Part shown: positions 1-12,538 of the stretch, one piece after another | How the letters are laid out: each line of letters opens with the position of its first letter | Numbering within the stretch: position 1 is the stretch's first letter | Notes under the pieces: model-generated | The model's input: the letters and a program-made list of their open reading frames with translations, nothing else | The model's database searches: none | Told to the model about the DNA's origin: nothing | Program-made: the position numbers and the translations under genes | From: Takifugu bimaculatus | Lineage: Eukaryota > Chordata > Actinopteri > Tetraodontiformes > Tetraodontidae | DNA: 64,000 bases | Direction: 5' to 3' | Assembly: GCA_004026145.2 (NCBI GenBank) | Contig: CP034995.1 | Coordinates: 5,382,513 to 5,446,512, forward strand

Positions 1-2006
1 CGTCTGCTCGTGGGGAACCCATCACTTTTGGTCAGGAGATACATTTATTTCAAAACAGAGGTGAATGCAACATGATCATCTGAAAACTCATGCTGCGCTC
101 ACATTATGACGTTTTTGACGTCTGCTCGTGGGGAACCCATCACTTTTGGTCAGGAGATACATTTATTTCAAAACAGAGGTGAATGCAACATGATCATCTG
201 AAAACTCATGCTGCGCTCACATTATGACGTTTCTGACGTTTTCTCGTGGGGAAACCATCACTTTTGGTCAGGAGATACATTTTTTTCAAAACAGAGGTGA
301 ATGCAACATGATCATCTGAAAACTCATGCTGCGCTCACATTATGACGTTTTTGACGTCTGCTCGTGGGGAACCCATCACTTTTGGTCAGGAGATACATTT
401 ATTTCAAAACAGAGGTGAATGACACATGATCATCTGAAAACTCATGCTGCGCTCACATTATGACGTTTCTGACGTTTTCTCTTGGGGAAACCATCACTTT
501 TGGTCAGGAGATACATTTATTTCAAAACAGAGGTAAATGAAACATGATCACCTGAAAACTCATGCTGAGGTCACATTATGACGTTTTTGACGTCTGCTCG
601 TGGGGAACCCATCACTTTTGGTCAGGACATACATTTTTTTCAAAACAGAGGTGAATGCAACATGATCACCTGAAAACTCATGCTGCGGTCACATTATGAC
701 GTTTCTGACGTTTTCTCGTGGGGAAACCATCACTTTTGGTCAGGAGATACATTTATTTCAAAACAGAGGTGAATGCAACATGATCATCTGAAAACTCATG
801 CTGCGCTCACATTATGACGTTTTTGACGTTTTCTCATGGGGAAACCATCACTTTTGGTCAGGAGATACATTTATTTCAAAACAGAGGTGAATGCAACGTG
901 ATCATCTGAAAACTCATGCTGCGCTCACATTATGACGTTTTTGACGTCTGCTCGTGGGGAAACCATCACTTTTGGTCAGGAGATACATTTATTTCAAAAC
1001 AGAGGTGAATGCAACATGATCATCTGAAAACTCATGCTGCGGTCACATTATGACGTTTTTGACGTTTTCTCGTGGGGAAACCATCACTTTTGGTCAGGAG
1101 ATACATTTTTTTCAAAACAGAGGTGAATGCAACATGATCATCTGAAAACTCATGCTGCGCTCACATTATGACGTTTCTGACGTTTTCTCGTGGGGAAACC
1201 AGCACTTTTGGTCAGGAGATACAAGTTTCTCAAAACAGAGGTAAATGCAACATGATCACCTGAAAACTCATGCTGCGGTCACATTATGACGTTTTTGACG
1301 TTTTCTCGTGGGGAAACCATCACTTTTGGTCAGGAGATACATTTATTTCAAAACAGAGGTGAATGCAACATGATCATCTGAAAACTCATGCTGCGCTCAC
1401 ATTATGACGTTTTTGACGTTTTCTCGTGGGGAAACCATCACTTTTGGGAAGGAGATACATTTATTTCAAAACAGAGGTGAATGCAACATGATCATCTGAA
1501 AACTCATGCTGCGCTCACATTATGACGTTTTTGACGTTTTCTCATGGGGAAACCATCACTTTTGGGAAGGAGATACATTTTTTTCAAAACAGAGGTGAAT
1601 GCAACATGATCATCTGAAAACTCATGCTGCTCTCACATTATGACGTTTTTGACGTCTGCTCGTGGGGAAACCATCACTTTTGGTCAGGAGCTACATTTTT
1701 TTCAAAACAGAGGTGAATGCAACATGATCATCTGAAAACTCATGCTGCGCTCACATTATGACGTTTTTGACGTGTTCTCGAGGGGAAACCATCACTTTTG
1801 GGAAGGAGACACATTTTTTTCAAAACAAAGGTGAATGCAACATGATCACCTGAAAACTCATGCTGCGGTCACATTATGACGTTTCTGACGTTTTCTCGTG
1901 GGGAAACCAGCACTTTTGGTCAGGAGATACAAGTTTCTCAAAACAGAGGTAAATGCAACATGATCATCTGAAAATTCATGCTGCGCTCACATTATGACGT
2001 TTTTGA

Positions 2007-3296
2007 CGTCTGCTCGTGGGGAACCCATCACTTTTGGTCAGGAGATACATTTATTTCAAAACAGAGGTGAATGCAACATGATCATCTGAAAACTCATGCT
2101 GCGCTCACATTATGACGTTTTTGACGTCTGCTCGTGGGGAACCCATCACTTTTGGTCAGGAGATACATTTATTTCAAAACAGAGGTGAATGCAACATGAT
2201 CATCTGAAAACTCATGCTGCGCTCACATTATGACGTTTCTGACGTTTTCTCGTGGGGAAACCATCACTTTTGGTCAGGAGATAAATTTTTTTCAAAACAG
2301 AGGTGAATGCAACATGATCATCTGAAAACTCATGCTGCGCTCACATTATGACGTTTTTGACGTCTGCTTGTGGGGAACCCATCACTTTTGGTCAGGAGAT
2401 ACATTTATTTCAAAACAGAGGTGAATGCAACATGATCATCTGAAAACTCATGCTGCGCTCACATTATGACGTTTCTGACGTTTTCTCTTGGGGAACCCAT
2501 CACTTTTGGTCAGGAGATACATTTATTTCAAAACAGAGGTAAATGAAACATGATCACCTGAAAACTCATGCTGAGGTCACATTATGACGTTTTTGACGTC
2601 TGCTCGTGGGGAACCCATCACTTTTGGTCAGGACATACATTTTTTTCAAAACAGAGTTGAATGCAACATGATCACCTGAAAACTCATGCTGCGGTCACAT
2701 TATGACGTTTCTGACGTTTTCTCGTGGGGAAACCATCACTTTTGGTCAGGAGATACATTTATTTCAAAACAGAGGTGAATGCAACATGATCACCTGAAAA
2801 CTCATGCTGCGCTCACATTATGACGTTTTTGACGTTTTCTCGTGGGGAAACCATCACTTTTGGTCAGGAGATACATTTATTTCAAAACAGAGGTGAATGC
2901 AACGTGATCATCTGAAAACTCATGCTGCGCTCACATTATGACGTTTTTGACGTCTGCTCGTGGGGAAACCATCACTTTTGGTCAGGAGACACATTTATTT
3001 CAAAACAGAGGTGAATGCAACATGATCATCTGAAAACTCATGCTGCGGTCACATTATGACGTTTTTGACGTTTTCTCGTGGGGAAACCATCACTTTTGGT
3101 CAGGAGATACATTTTTTTCAAAACAGAGGTGAATGCAACATGATCATCTGAAAACTCATGCTGCGCTCACATTATGACGTTTCTGACGTTTTCTCGTGGG
3201 GAAACCAGCACTTTTGGTCAGGAGATACAAGTTTCTCAAAACAGAGGTAAATGCAACATGATCATCTGAAAACTCATGCTGCGGTCACATTATGAC
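2007..3296. repeat. Higher-order satellite block A, copy 2
   Basis: This 11-unit block carries the same order of unit variants as the start of the window and as 6292-7581. The markers include a unit with TTTTCTCTTGGGGAA followed by AAATGAAACATGATCACC, then a unit with GGACATACA, and finally one with CCAGCACTTTTGG and ACAAGTTTCTC. The shared variant order shows amplification of multi-unit blocks rather than single units. Edges are approximate. Confidence 0.75.
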
Positions 3297-6291
3297 GTTT
3301 ATGACGTCTTCTCGTGGGGAAACCATCACTTTTGGTCAGGAGACACGTTTTTATCAAAACAGAGGTGAATGCAATATGATCATCTCAAAACTCATGCTGT
3401 GGTCACATTATGACGTTTTTGACGTTTGTTCGTGCAGTAAACATCACTTTTGGTCAGGAGACACATTTATTTCAAAACAGAGGTGAATCCAACATGATCA
3501 TCTGAAAACTCAGGTGAATGCAACATGATCATCTGAAAACTCATGCTGCGGTCACATGATGACGTTTCTGACGTTTTCTCGTGGGGAAACCATCACTTTT
3601 GGTCAGGAGACAGGTTTTTATCAAAACAAAGGTGAATGCAACATGATCATCTCAGAACTTATGCTGCAGTCACGTTATGACTTTTTTGACGTTTACTCTT
3701 GGAGGAAACATCACTTTTGGTCAGGAGACACATTTATTTCAAAACAGAGGTGAATGCAACATGATCATCTGAAAACTCATGCTGCGGTCACATTATGACG
3801 TTTTTGACGTTTTCTCGTCGGGAAACCATCACTTTTGGTCAGGAGATACATTTTTTTCAAAACAGAGGTGAATGCAACATGATCATCTGAAAACTCATGC
3901 TGCGCTCACATTATGACGTTTCTGACGTTTTCTCGTGGGGAAACCAGCACTTTTGGTCAGGAGATACAAGTTTCTCAAAACAGAGGTAAATGCAACATGA
4001 TCATCTGAAAACTCATGCTGCGGTCACATTATGACGTTTATGACGTCTTCTCGTGGGGAAACCATCACTTTTGGTCAGGAGACACGTTTTTATCAAAACA
4101 GAGGTGAATGCAATATGATCATCTCAAAACTCATGCTGTGGTCACATTATGACGTTTTTGACGTTTGTTCGTGCAGTAAACATCACTTTTGGTCAGGAGA
4201 CACATTTATTTCAAAACAGAGGTGAATCCAACATGATCATCTGAAAACTCAGGTGAATGCAACATGATCATCTGAAAACTCATGCTGCGGTCACATGATG
4301 ACGTTTCTGACGTTTTCTCGTGGGGAAACCATCACTTTTGGTCAGGAGACAGGTTTTTATCAAAACAAAGGTGAATGCAACATGATCATCTCAGAACTTA
4401 TGCTGCAGTCACGTTATGACTTTTTTGACGTTTACTCTTGGAGGAAACATCACTTTTGGTCAGGAAACACATTTATTTCAAAACAGAGGTAAATGACACA
4501 TGATCATCTGAAAACTCATGCTGCGGTCACATTATGACGTTTATGACGTCTTCTCGTGGGGAAACCATCACTTTTGGTCAGGACATACATTTTTTTCAAA
4601 ACAGAGGTAAATGACACATGATCATCTGAAAACTCATGCTGCGGTCACATTATGACGTTTATGACGTCTTCTCGTGGGGAAACCATCACTTTTGGTCAGA
4701 AGACACGTTTTTATCAAAACAGAGGTGAATGCAACATGATCATCTCAAAACTCATGCTCTGGTCACATTATGACGTTTTTGACGTTTGCTCGTGGAGTAA
4801 ACATCACTTTTGGTCAGGAGACACATTTATTTCAAAACAGAGGTGAATACAACATGATCATCTGAAAACTCAGGTGAATGCAACATGATCATCTGAAAAC
4901 TCATGCTGCGGTCACATTATGACGTTTTTGACGTATTCTCGTGGGGAAACCATCACTTTTGGACAGGAGACACATTTTTCTCAAAACAGAGGTGAATGCA
5001 ACATGATCATTTCAAAACTCATGCTTCGGTCACATTATGACTTTTTTGACCTTTGCTCGTGGAGGAAACATCACTTTTGGTCAGGATACACGTTTTTAGC
5101 AAAACAGAGGTGAATGTAACATGATCATCTCAAAACTCATGCTGCGGTCACATTATGACGTTTTTGACGTTTGCTCGTGGAGTAAACATCACTTTTGGTC
5201 AGGAGATACATTTATTTCAAAACAGAGGTGAATGCAACATGATCATCTTAAAACTTATGCTGCAGTCACATTATGACGTTTATGACGTCTTCTCGTGGGG
5301 AAACCATCACTTTTGGTCAGGTGACACATTTTTCTCAAAACAGAGGTGAATGCAACATGATCATCTGAAAACTCAGGTGAATGCAACATGATCATCTGAA
5401 AACTTATGCTTCAGTCACATTATGACTTTTTTAACATTTGCTCGTGGAGGAAACATCACTTTTGGTCAGGAGACACATTTATTTCAAAACAGAGGTAAAT
5501 GACACATGATCATCTGAAAACTCATGCTGCAGTCACATTATGACGTTTATGACGTCTTCTCGTGGGGAAACCATCACTTTTGGTCAGGAGACACGTTTTT
5601 GTCAAAACAGAGGTGAATGCAATATGATCATCTCAAAACTCATGCTGTGGTCACATTATGACGTTTTTGACGTTTGTTCGTGGAGTAAACATCACTTTTG
5701 GTCAGGAGACACATTTATTTCAAAACAGAGGTGAATCCAACATGATCATCTGAAAACTCAGGTGAATGCAACATGATCATCTGAAAACTCATGCTGCGGT
5801 CACATTATGACGTTTTTGACGTATTCTCGTGGGGAAACCATCACTTTTGGACAGGAGACACATTTTTCTCAAAACAGAGGTGAATGCAACATGATCATCT
5901 CAAAACTCATGCTTCGGTCACATTATGACTTTTTTGACCTTTGCTCGTGGAGTAAACATCACTTTTGGTCAGGAGATACATTTATTTCAAAACAGAGGTG
6001 AATGCAACATGATCATCTTAAAACTTATGCTGCAGTCACATTATGACGTTTATGACGTCTTCTCGTGGGGAAACCATCACTTTTGGTCAGGAGACAAGTT
6101 TTTATCAAAACAAAGGTGATTGCAACATGATCATCTCAAAACTCATGCTGCGGTCACATTATGACGTTTCTGACGTTTTCTCGTGGGGAAACCAGCACTT
6201 TTGGTCAGGAGATACAAGTTTCTCAAAACAGAGGTAAATGCAACATGATCATCTGAAAACTCATGCTGCGCTCACATTATGACGTTTTTGA

Positions 6292-7581
6292 CGTCTGCTC
6301 GTGGGGAACCCATCACTTTTGGTCAGGAGATACATTTATTTCAAAACAGAGGTGAATGCAACATGATCATCTGAAAACTCATGCTGCGCTCACATTATGA
6401 CGTTTTTGACGTCTGCTCGTGGGGAACCCATCACTTTTGGTCAGGAGATACATTTATTTCAAAACAGAGGTGAATGCAACATGATCATCTGAAAACTCAT
6501 GCTGCGCTCACATTATGACGTTTCTGACGTTTTCTCGTGGGGAAACCATCACTTTTGGTCAGGAGATAAATTTTTTTCAAAACAGAGGTGAATGCAACAT
6601 GATCATCTGAAAACTCATGCTGCGCTTACATTATGACGTTTTTGACGTCTGCTTGTGGGGAACCCATCACTTTTGGTCAGGAGATACATTTATTTCAAAA
6701 CAGAGGTGAATGCAACATGATCATCTGAAAACTCATGATGCGCTCACATTATGACGTTTCTGACGTTTTCTCTTGGGGAACCCATCACTTTTGGTCAGGA
6801 GATACATTTATTTCAAAACAGAGGTAAATGAAACATGATCACCTGAAAACTCATGCTGAGGTCACATTATGACGTTTTTGACGTCTGCTCGTGGGGAACC
6901 CATCACTTTTGGTCAGGACATACATTTTTTTCAAAACAGAGTTGAATGCAACATGATCACCTGAAAACTCATGCTGCGGTCACATTATGACGTTTCTGAC
7001 GTTTTCTCGTGGGGAAACCATCACTTTTGGTCAGGAGATACATTTATTTCAAAACAGAGGTGAATGCAACATGATCATCTGAAAACTCATGCTGCGCTCA
7101 CATTATGACGTTTTTGACGTTTTCTCGTGGGGAAACCATCACTTTTGGTCAGGAGATACATTTATTTCAAAACAGAGGTGAATGCAACGTGATCATCTGA
7201 AAACTCATGCTGCGCTCACATTATGACGTTTTTGACGTCTGCTCGTGGGGAAACCATCACTTTTGGTCAGGAGACACATTTATTTCAAAACAGAGGTGAA
7301 TGCAACATGATCATCTGAAAACTCATGCTGCGGTCACATTATGACGTTTTTGACGTTTTCTCGTGGGGAAACCATCACTTTTGGTCAGGAGATACATTTT
7401 TTTCAAAACAGAGGTGAATGCAACATGATCATCTGAAAACTCATGCTGCGCTCACATTATGACGTTTCTGACGTTTTCTCGTGGGGAAACCAGCACTTTT
7501 GGTCAGGAGATACAAGTTTCTCAAAACAGAGGTAAATGCAACATGATCATCTGAAAACTCATGCTGCGGTCACATTATGAC
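6292..7581. repeat. Higher-order satellite block A, copy 3
   Basis: This block matches 2007-3296 almost base for base over 11 units at an offset of 4285. The unit sequence beyond it, 7.58-9.16 kb, continues to match 4.03-5.73 kb at offset 3546, dropping to 3428 after one unit is missing. A 739-bp segment (3.29-4.03 kb) is present twice in the left copy but once here. These gains and losses are what unequal exchange produces. Confidence 0.75.
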
Positions 7582-10500
7582 GTTTATGACGTCTTCTCGT
7601 GGGGAAACCATCACTTTTGGTCAGGAGACACGTTTTTATCAAAACAGAGGTGAATGCAATATGATCATCTCAAAACTCATGCTGTGGTCACATTATGACG
7701 TTTTTGACGTTTGTTCGTGCAGTAAACATCACTTTTGGTCAGGAGACACATTTATTTCAAAACAGAGGTGAATCCAACATGATCATCTGAAAACTCAGGT
7801 GAATGCAACATGATCATCTGAAAACTCATGCTGCGGTCACATGATGACGTTTCTGACGTTTTCTCGTGGGGAAACCATCACTTTTGGTCAGGAGACAGGT
7901 TTTTATCAAAACAAAGGTGAATGCAACATGATCATCTCAGAACTTATGCTGCAGTCACGTTATGACTTTTTTGACGTTTACTCTTGGAGGAAACATCACT
8001 TTTGGTCAGGAAACACATTTATTTCAAAACAGAGGTAAATGACACATGATCATCTGAAAACTCATGCTGCGGTCACATTATGACGTTTATGACGTCTTCT
8101 CGTGGGGAAACCATCACTTTTGGTCAGGACATACATTTTTTTCAAAACAGAGGTAAATGACACATGATCATCTGAAAACTCATGCTGCGGTCACATTATG
8201 ACGTTTATGACGTCTTCTCGTGGGGAAACCATCACTTTTGGTCAGAAGACACGTTTTTATCAAAACAGAGGTGAATGCAACATGATCATCTCAAAACTCA
8301 TGCTGTGGTCACATTATGACGTTTTTGACGTTTGCTCGTGGAGTAAACATCACTTTTGGTCAGGAGACACATTTATTTCAAAACAGAGGTGAATACAACA
8401 TGATCATCTGAAAACTCAGGTGAATGCAACATGATCATCTGAAAACTCATGCTGCGGTCACATTATGACGTTTTTGACGTATTCTCGTGGGGAAACCATC
8501 ACTTTTGGACAGGAGACACATTTTTCTCAAAACAGAGGTGAATGCAACATGATCATTTCAAAACTCATGCTTCGGTCACATTATGACTTTTTTGACCTTT
8601 GCTCGTGGAGGAAACATCACTTTTGGTCAGGATACACGTTTTTAGCAAAACAGAGGTGAATGTAACATGATCATCTTAAAACTTATGCTGCAGTCACATT
8701 ATGACGTTTATGACGTCTTCTCGTGGGGAAACCATCACTTTTGGTCAGGTGACACATTTTTCTCAAAACAGAGGTGAATGCAACATGATCATCTGAAAAC
8801 TCAGGTGAATGCAACATGATCATCTGAAAACTTATGCTTCAGTCACATTATGACTTTTTTAACATTTGCTCGTGGAGGAAACATCACTTTTGGTCAGGAG
8901 ACACATTTATTTCAAAACAGAGGTAAATGACACATGATCATCTGAAAACTCATGCTGCAGTCACATTATGACGTTTATGACGTCTTCTCGTGGGGAAACC
9001 ATCACTTTTGGTCAGGAGACACGTTTTTATCAAAACAGAGGTGAATGCAATATGATCATCTCAAAACTCATGCTGTGGTCACATTATGACGTTTTTGACG
9101 TTTGTTCGTGGAGTAAACATCACTTTTGGTCAGGAGACACATTTATTTCAAAACAGAGGTGAATCCAACATGATCATCTGAAAACTCAGGTGAATGCAAC
9201 ATGATCATCTGAAAACTCATGCTGCGGTCACATTATGACGTTTTTGACGTATTCTCGTGGGGAAACCATCACTTTTGGACAGGAGACACATTTTTCTCAA
9301 AACAGAGGTGAATGCAACATGATCATCTGAAAACTCATGCTGCGCTCACATTATGACGTTTTTGACGTCTGCTCGTGGAGTAAACATCACTTTTGGTCAG
9401 GAGACACATTTATTTCAAAACAGAGGTGAATCCAACATGATCATCTGAAAACTCAGGCGAATGCAACATGATCATCTGAAAACTCATGCTGCGGTCACAT
9501 TATGACGTTTTTGACGTATTCTCGTGGGGAAACCATCACTTTTGGACAGGAGACACATTTTTCTCAAAACAGAGGTGAATGCAACATGATCATCTCAAAA
9601 CTCATGCTTCGGTCACATTATGACTTTTTTGACCTTTGCTCGTGGAGTAAACATCACTTTTGGTCAGGAGATACATTTATTTCAAAACAGAGGTGAATGC
9701 AACATGATCATCTTAAAACTTATGCTGCAGTCACATTATGACGTTTATGACGTCTTCTCGTGGGGAAACCATCACTTTTGGTCAGGAGACAAGTTTTTAT
9801 CAAAACAAAGGTGATTGCAACATGATCATCTCAAAACTCATGCTGCGGTCACATTATGACGTTTATGACGTCTTCTCGTGGGGAAACCATCACTTTTGGT
9901 CAGGAGACAAGTTTTTATCAAAACAAAGGTGATTGCAACATGATCATCTCAAAACTCATGCTGCAGTCACATTATGACGTTTATGACGTCTTCTCGTGGG
10001 GAAACCATCACTTTTGGTCAGGAGACACATTTTTCTCAAAACAGAGGTGAATGCAACATGATCATCTGAAAACTCAGGTGAATGCAACATGATCATCTGA
10101 AAACTCATGCTGCGGTCACATTATCACGTTTTTGACGTCTTCTCGTGGGGAAACCATCACTTTTGGTCAGGAGACACATTTTTCTCAAAACAGAGGTGAA
10201 TGCAACGTGATCATCTGAAAACTCATGCTGCGGTCACATTATGACGTTTTTGACGTCTTCTCGAGGGATAACCATCACTTTTGGTCAGGAGACACATTTT
10301 TCTCAAAACAGAGGTGAATGCAACGTGATCATCTGAAAAGTCATGCTGCGGTCCCATTATGACGTTTTTGACGTCTTCTCGTGGGGAAACCATCACTTTT
10401 GGTCAGGAGACACATTTTTCTCAAAACAGAGGTGAATCCAACATGATCATCTGAAAACTCAGGTGAATGCAACATGATCATCTGAAAACTCATGCTGCGG

Positions 10501-11015
10501 TCACATTATGATGTTTTTGACGTCTTCTCGTGGGGAAACCATCACTTTGGCTCAGGAGACACATTTTTCTCAAAACAGAGGTGAATACAACATGATCATC
10601 TGAAAACTTATGCTGCAGTCACATTATGACTTTTTTGACGTTTGCTCGTGGAGAAAACGTCACTTTTGGTCAAGCGACACATTTTTCTCAAAACAGAGGT
10701 GAATGCAACATGATCATCTGAAAACTTATGCTGCAGTCACATTATGACTTTTTTGACGTCTTCTCGTGGGGAAACCATCACTTTTGGTCAGGAGAAACAT
10801 TTTTTTCAAAACAGAGGTGAATGCAACATGATCATCTGAAAACTCATGCTGCGGTCACATTATGACGTTTTTGACGTCTTCTCGTGGGGAAACCATCACT
10901 TTTGGTCAGGAGACACATTTTTCTCAAAACAGAGGTGAATGCAACATGATCATCTGAAAACTTATGCTGCAGTCACATTTTTACTTTTTTGACGTTTGCT
11001 CGTTGAGAAAACGTC

Positions 11016-11519
11016 TGTTGTGAATCTTCTCCTGGAGGTTGCCGAGATGTGTTGATGAGGAAGGAATCTTCGCAGACACCGACTTGGTTATCAAAGATGT
11101 TTATTGGAGAGAACAGTCAGGTATCAATCGGACACTGCAGATTGTCCGAGGGAGGTTTCGAGGTCCCGATGGTGAATAACTCCGAGGTGTCTTCATCGTC
11201 ACCTCCTTCTTATACAGTCGAGTAAACACATTCTTTTCTGATGACCTCACACTATACCGTATGGTCAACCCAATGGTCTGGTGTTCAGTTATGACCAAAA
11301 AAGGGAATAGTGAAGATGCTTCATGCTATACATCCTCCTAGTGAGAATCCCCGGGGGCCCACAGGCTCCAGTGTTGTCTTTTAGCAACTCCTATTACCTA
11401 AAGGAAGAAGACACCGGACACACATGTGGAGCATGTCCTAATATGGTGCTTAGGCTAGGTGTTAAACACATTGCGGCCTTACAGACGTAAAGCCTGCATA
11501 GAACGGGTCAGATACTACA
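11016..11519 (-). mobile_element. Solo LTR inserted in a satellite unit
   Basis: A 504-bp segment interrupts a satellite unit and is flanked by the 4-bp repeat CGTC (11012-11015 and 11520-11523), after which the unit resumes with CACTTTGGGTCAGG. Read on the minus strand it begins TGTAGTATC and ends CACAACA, the TG...CA ends of an LTR. On that strand a TATAAG box lies upstream of an AATAAA signal (the plus-strand TTTATT near 11100), in LTR order. It has no coding content. The family (Gypsy or ERV-like) cannot be told from the sequence. Confidence 0.6.
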
Positions 11520-11655
11520 CGTCACTTTGGGTCAGGATACACTTTTTTCTCAAAACAATGTTGAATGCAACATGAGCATATGAAAACTTATGCTGCGATC
11601 ATATTTGGACTTTTTTGACGTTTGCGCTTGGAGAAAACCTCATTCTGGGTGTTGT
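11520..11655. repeat. Diverged satellite unit at the array edge
   Basis: One unit of the 118-bp satellite continues here but is clearly older: TTTTTTGACGTTTGCGCTTGG and AATGCAACATGAGCATATG are recognisable with many substitutions. Decayed units at an array edge are expected where exchange no longer homogenises the copies. Confidence 0.75.
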
Positions 11656-12352
11656 TGGATTGCAATACCTCTCGTGTGTCACTGCCAATCCGCGTGTTCT
11701 TTAAATGAAGACTTCAAGTAAACAAATGTCAATTTCAAAATGTATTTAGCAAACAGAATCAATTCAAGATACAAATATTACAGAGCTCCGGGCCAGTTCA
11801 TAACCCTAGCAACAACAAAGTCAATTGTCAGGGCATGAAGTCTGACAACCTAACTATCCCTTGGCCCAGTTTATATAGAAAGACATATGTAATTATTGAT
11901 GCTAATTCAGTCCAATCCAGTCCTTCTTCTTGGGTGACTTCATCTTCTTCTTCCTGCCTCATTTGGTGTTGGTGCAGTCCTTCTCCATTGTCTTCTCAGA
12001 TGGCCAGGTCAGAGGTCTTATTCCTGTCCAGGAACTTATCAATCACCAGTAAATTATGCTGTCATATTTTACGATGAGGGTCTACCATTTCCTGTCTGCC
12101 TGGCTCCAACTGTCTAAGCAGTATTCATGTCAAAGAAGGGTCAACTGACTTGCTTATGTGTATTCCTACTAAAGAGTATATAGTATTCCTAACTTCTAAA
12201 CTAACTGTAACATAAAACAAAAACATATAGTCTAACACATGCTAATAAGATAAAAGATGCTAACAAGATAAAATAATTCTCTTCAGTGTGGATATCCAAG
12301 GTAGTTAACTACCTTGGATAATGATGACCTGGATGATTGAGAATCTACACAG
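11656..12352. other. Unidentified insertion between satellite remnants
   Basis: About 700 bp with no satellite similarity separates two satellite remnants. It contains a TATATA-type box (TTTATATAGAAAG near 11869), a 28-bp palindrome at 12293-12320, and a right end that shares the phrase GATGATTGAGAATCTACACAG, in reverse, with the repeat at 50110. It may be another LTR or repeat insertion. I see no supported coding frame. Confidence 0.35.
12293..12320. repeat. 28-bp perfect palindrome
   Basis: The 28 bases are a perfect inverted palindrome centred on GTTAAC, with half-site TATCCAAGGTAGTT. Related half-sites occur at 21549 and 50323-50333, so it is probably a collapsed copy of the fold-back repeat seen at 50145-50335. 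Confidence 0.7.
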
Positions 12353-12538
12353 ACATTTTTGGTATGCATGCACTTTTTTTCCAAAACAGAAGTGATTGCT
12401 TCAGGATCATGTGAAAACTAACGTTGCAATCACATTTGGACTTTGTTGACGTTTGCAAGTGGAGAAAATGTCATTTTGGGTATGGATGCACTTTTTTAAA
12501 AAAAAAACAAAAGTGAATGCAACATGATCATATGAAAA
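12353..12538. repeat. Two diverged satellite units bordering the BEL/Pao copy
   Basis: The units read GCACTTTTTTCCAAAACAGA, then GTTGACGTTTGCAAGTGGAG, then AATGCAACATGATCATATG, clearly the 118-bp satellite but strongly diverged. The similarity stops at about 12538, where BEL/Pao coding sequence begins directly. This marks a junction, not an LTR edge. Confidence 0.75.

Larger units (their letters stand above)
1..11015. repeat. 118-bp tandem satellite array with higher-order structure
   Basis: The stretch is one head-to-tail array; the same phrase recurs every 118 bases, for example at positions 1, 119 and 237. Each unit holds TGACGTTTTTGACGT, the phrase CATCACTTTTGGTCAGGAG, and ACATGATCATCTGAAAACTC. 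About 90 units fit. Several units between 3.4 and 10.5 kb carry a 31-bp internal duplication and are 149 bp long. Larger blocks repeat: roughly 1-1290 matches 2007-3296 (offset 2006, 17 units) and 6292-7581 (offset 4285). Open frames of about 64 codons recur because each unit has few stops, but 118 is not a multiple of 3, so no protein is implied. The array begins before this window. Function is unknown; heterochromatin is plausible inference. Confidence 0.97.

Noticed and set aside
3292..10050. Repeated open frames of about 64 codons (MTFMTSSRGETITFGQ...), as a possible gene family or repeat protein
   Set aside because: They are read-through of 118-bp units. The unit length is not a multiple of 3, so frame changes each unit, and each frame always stops after about 195 bases.
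1..11015. CRISPR array or bacterial repeat-spacer structure
   Set aside because: The whole 118-bp unit is conserved with no unique spacers, and the window is clearly vertebrate.
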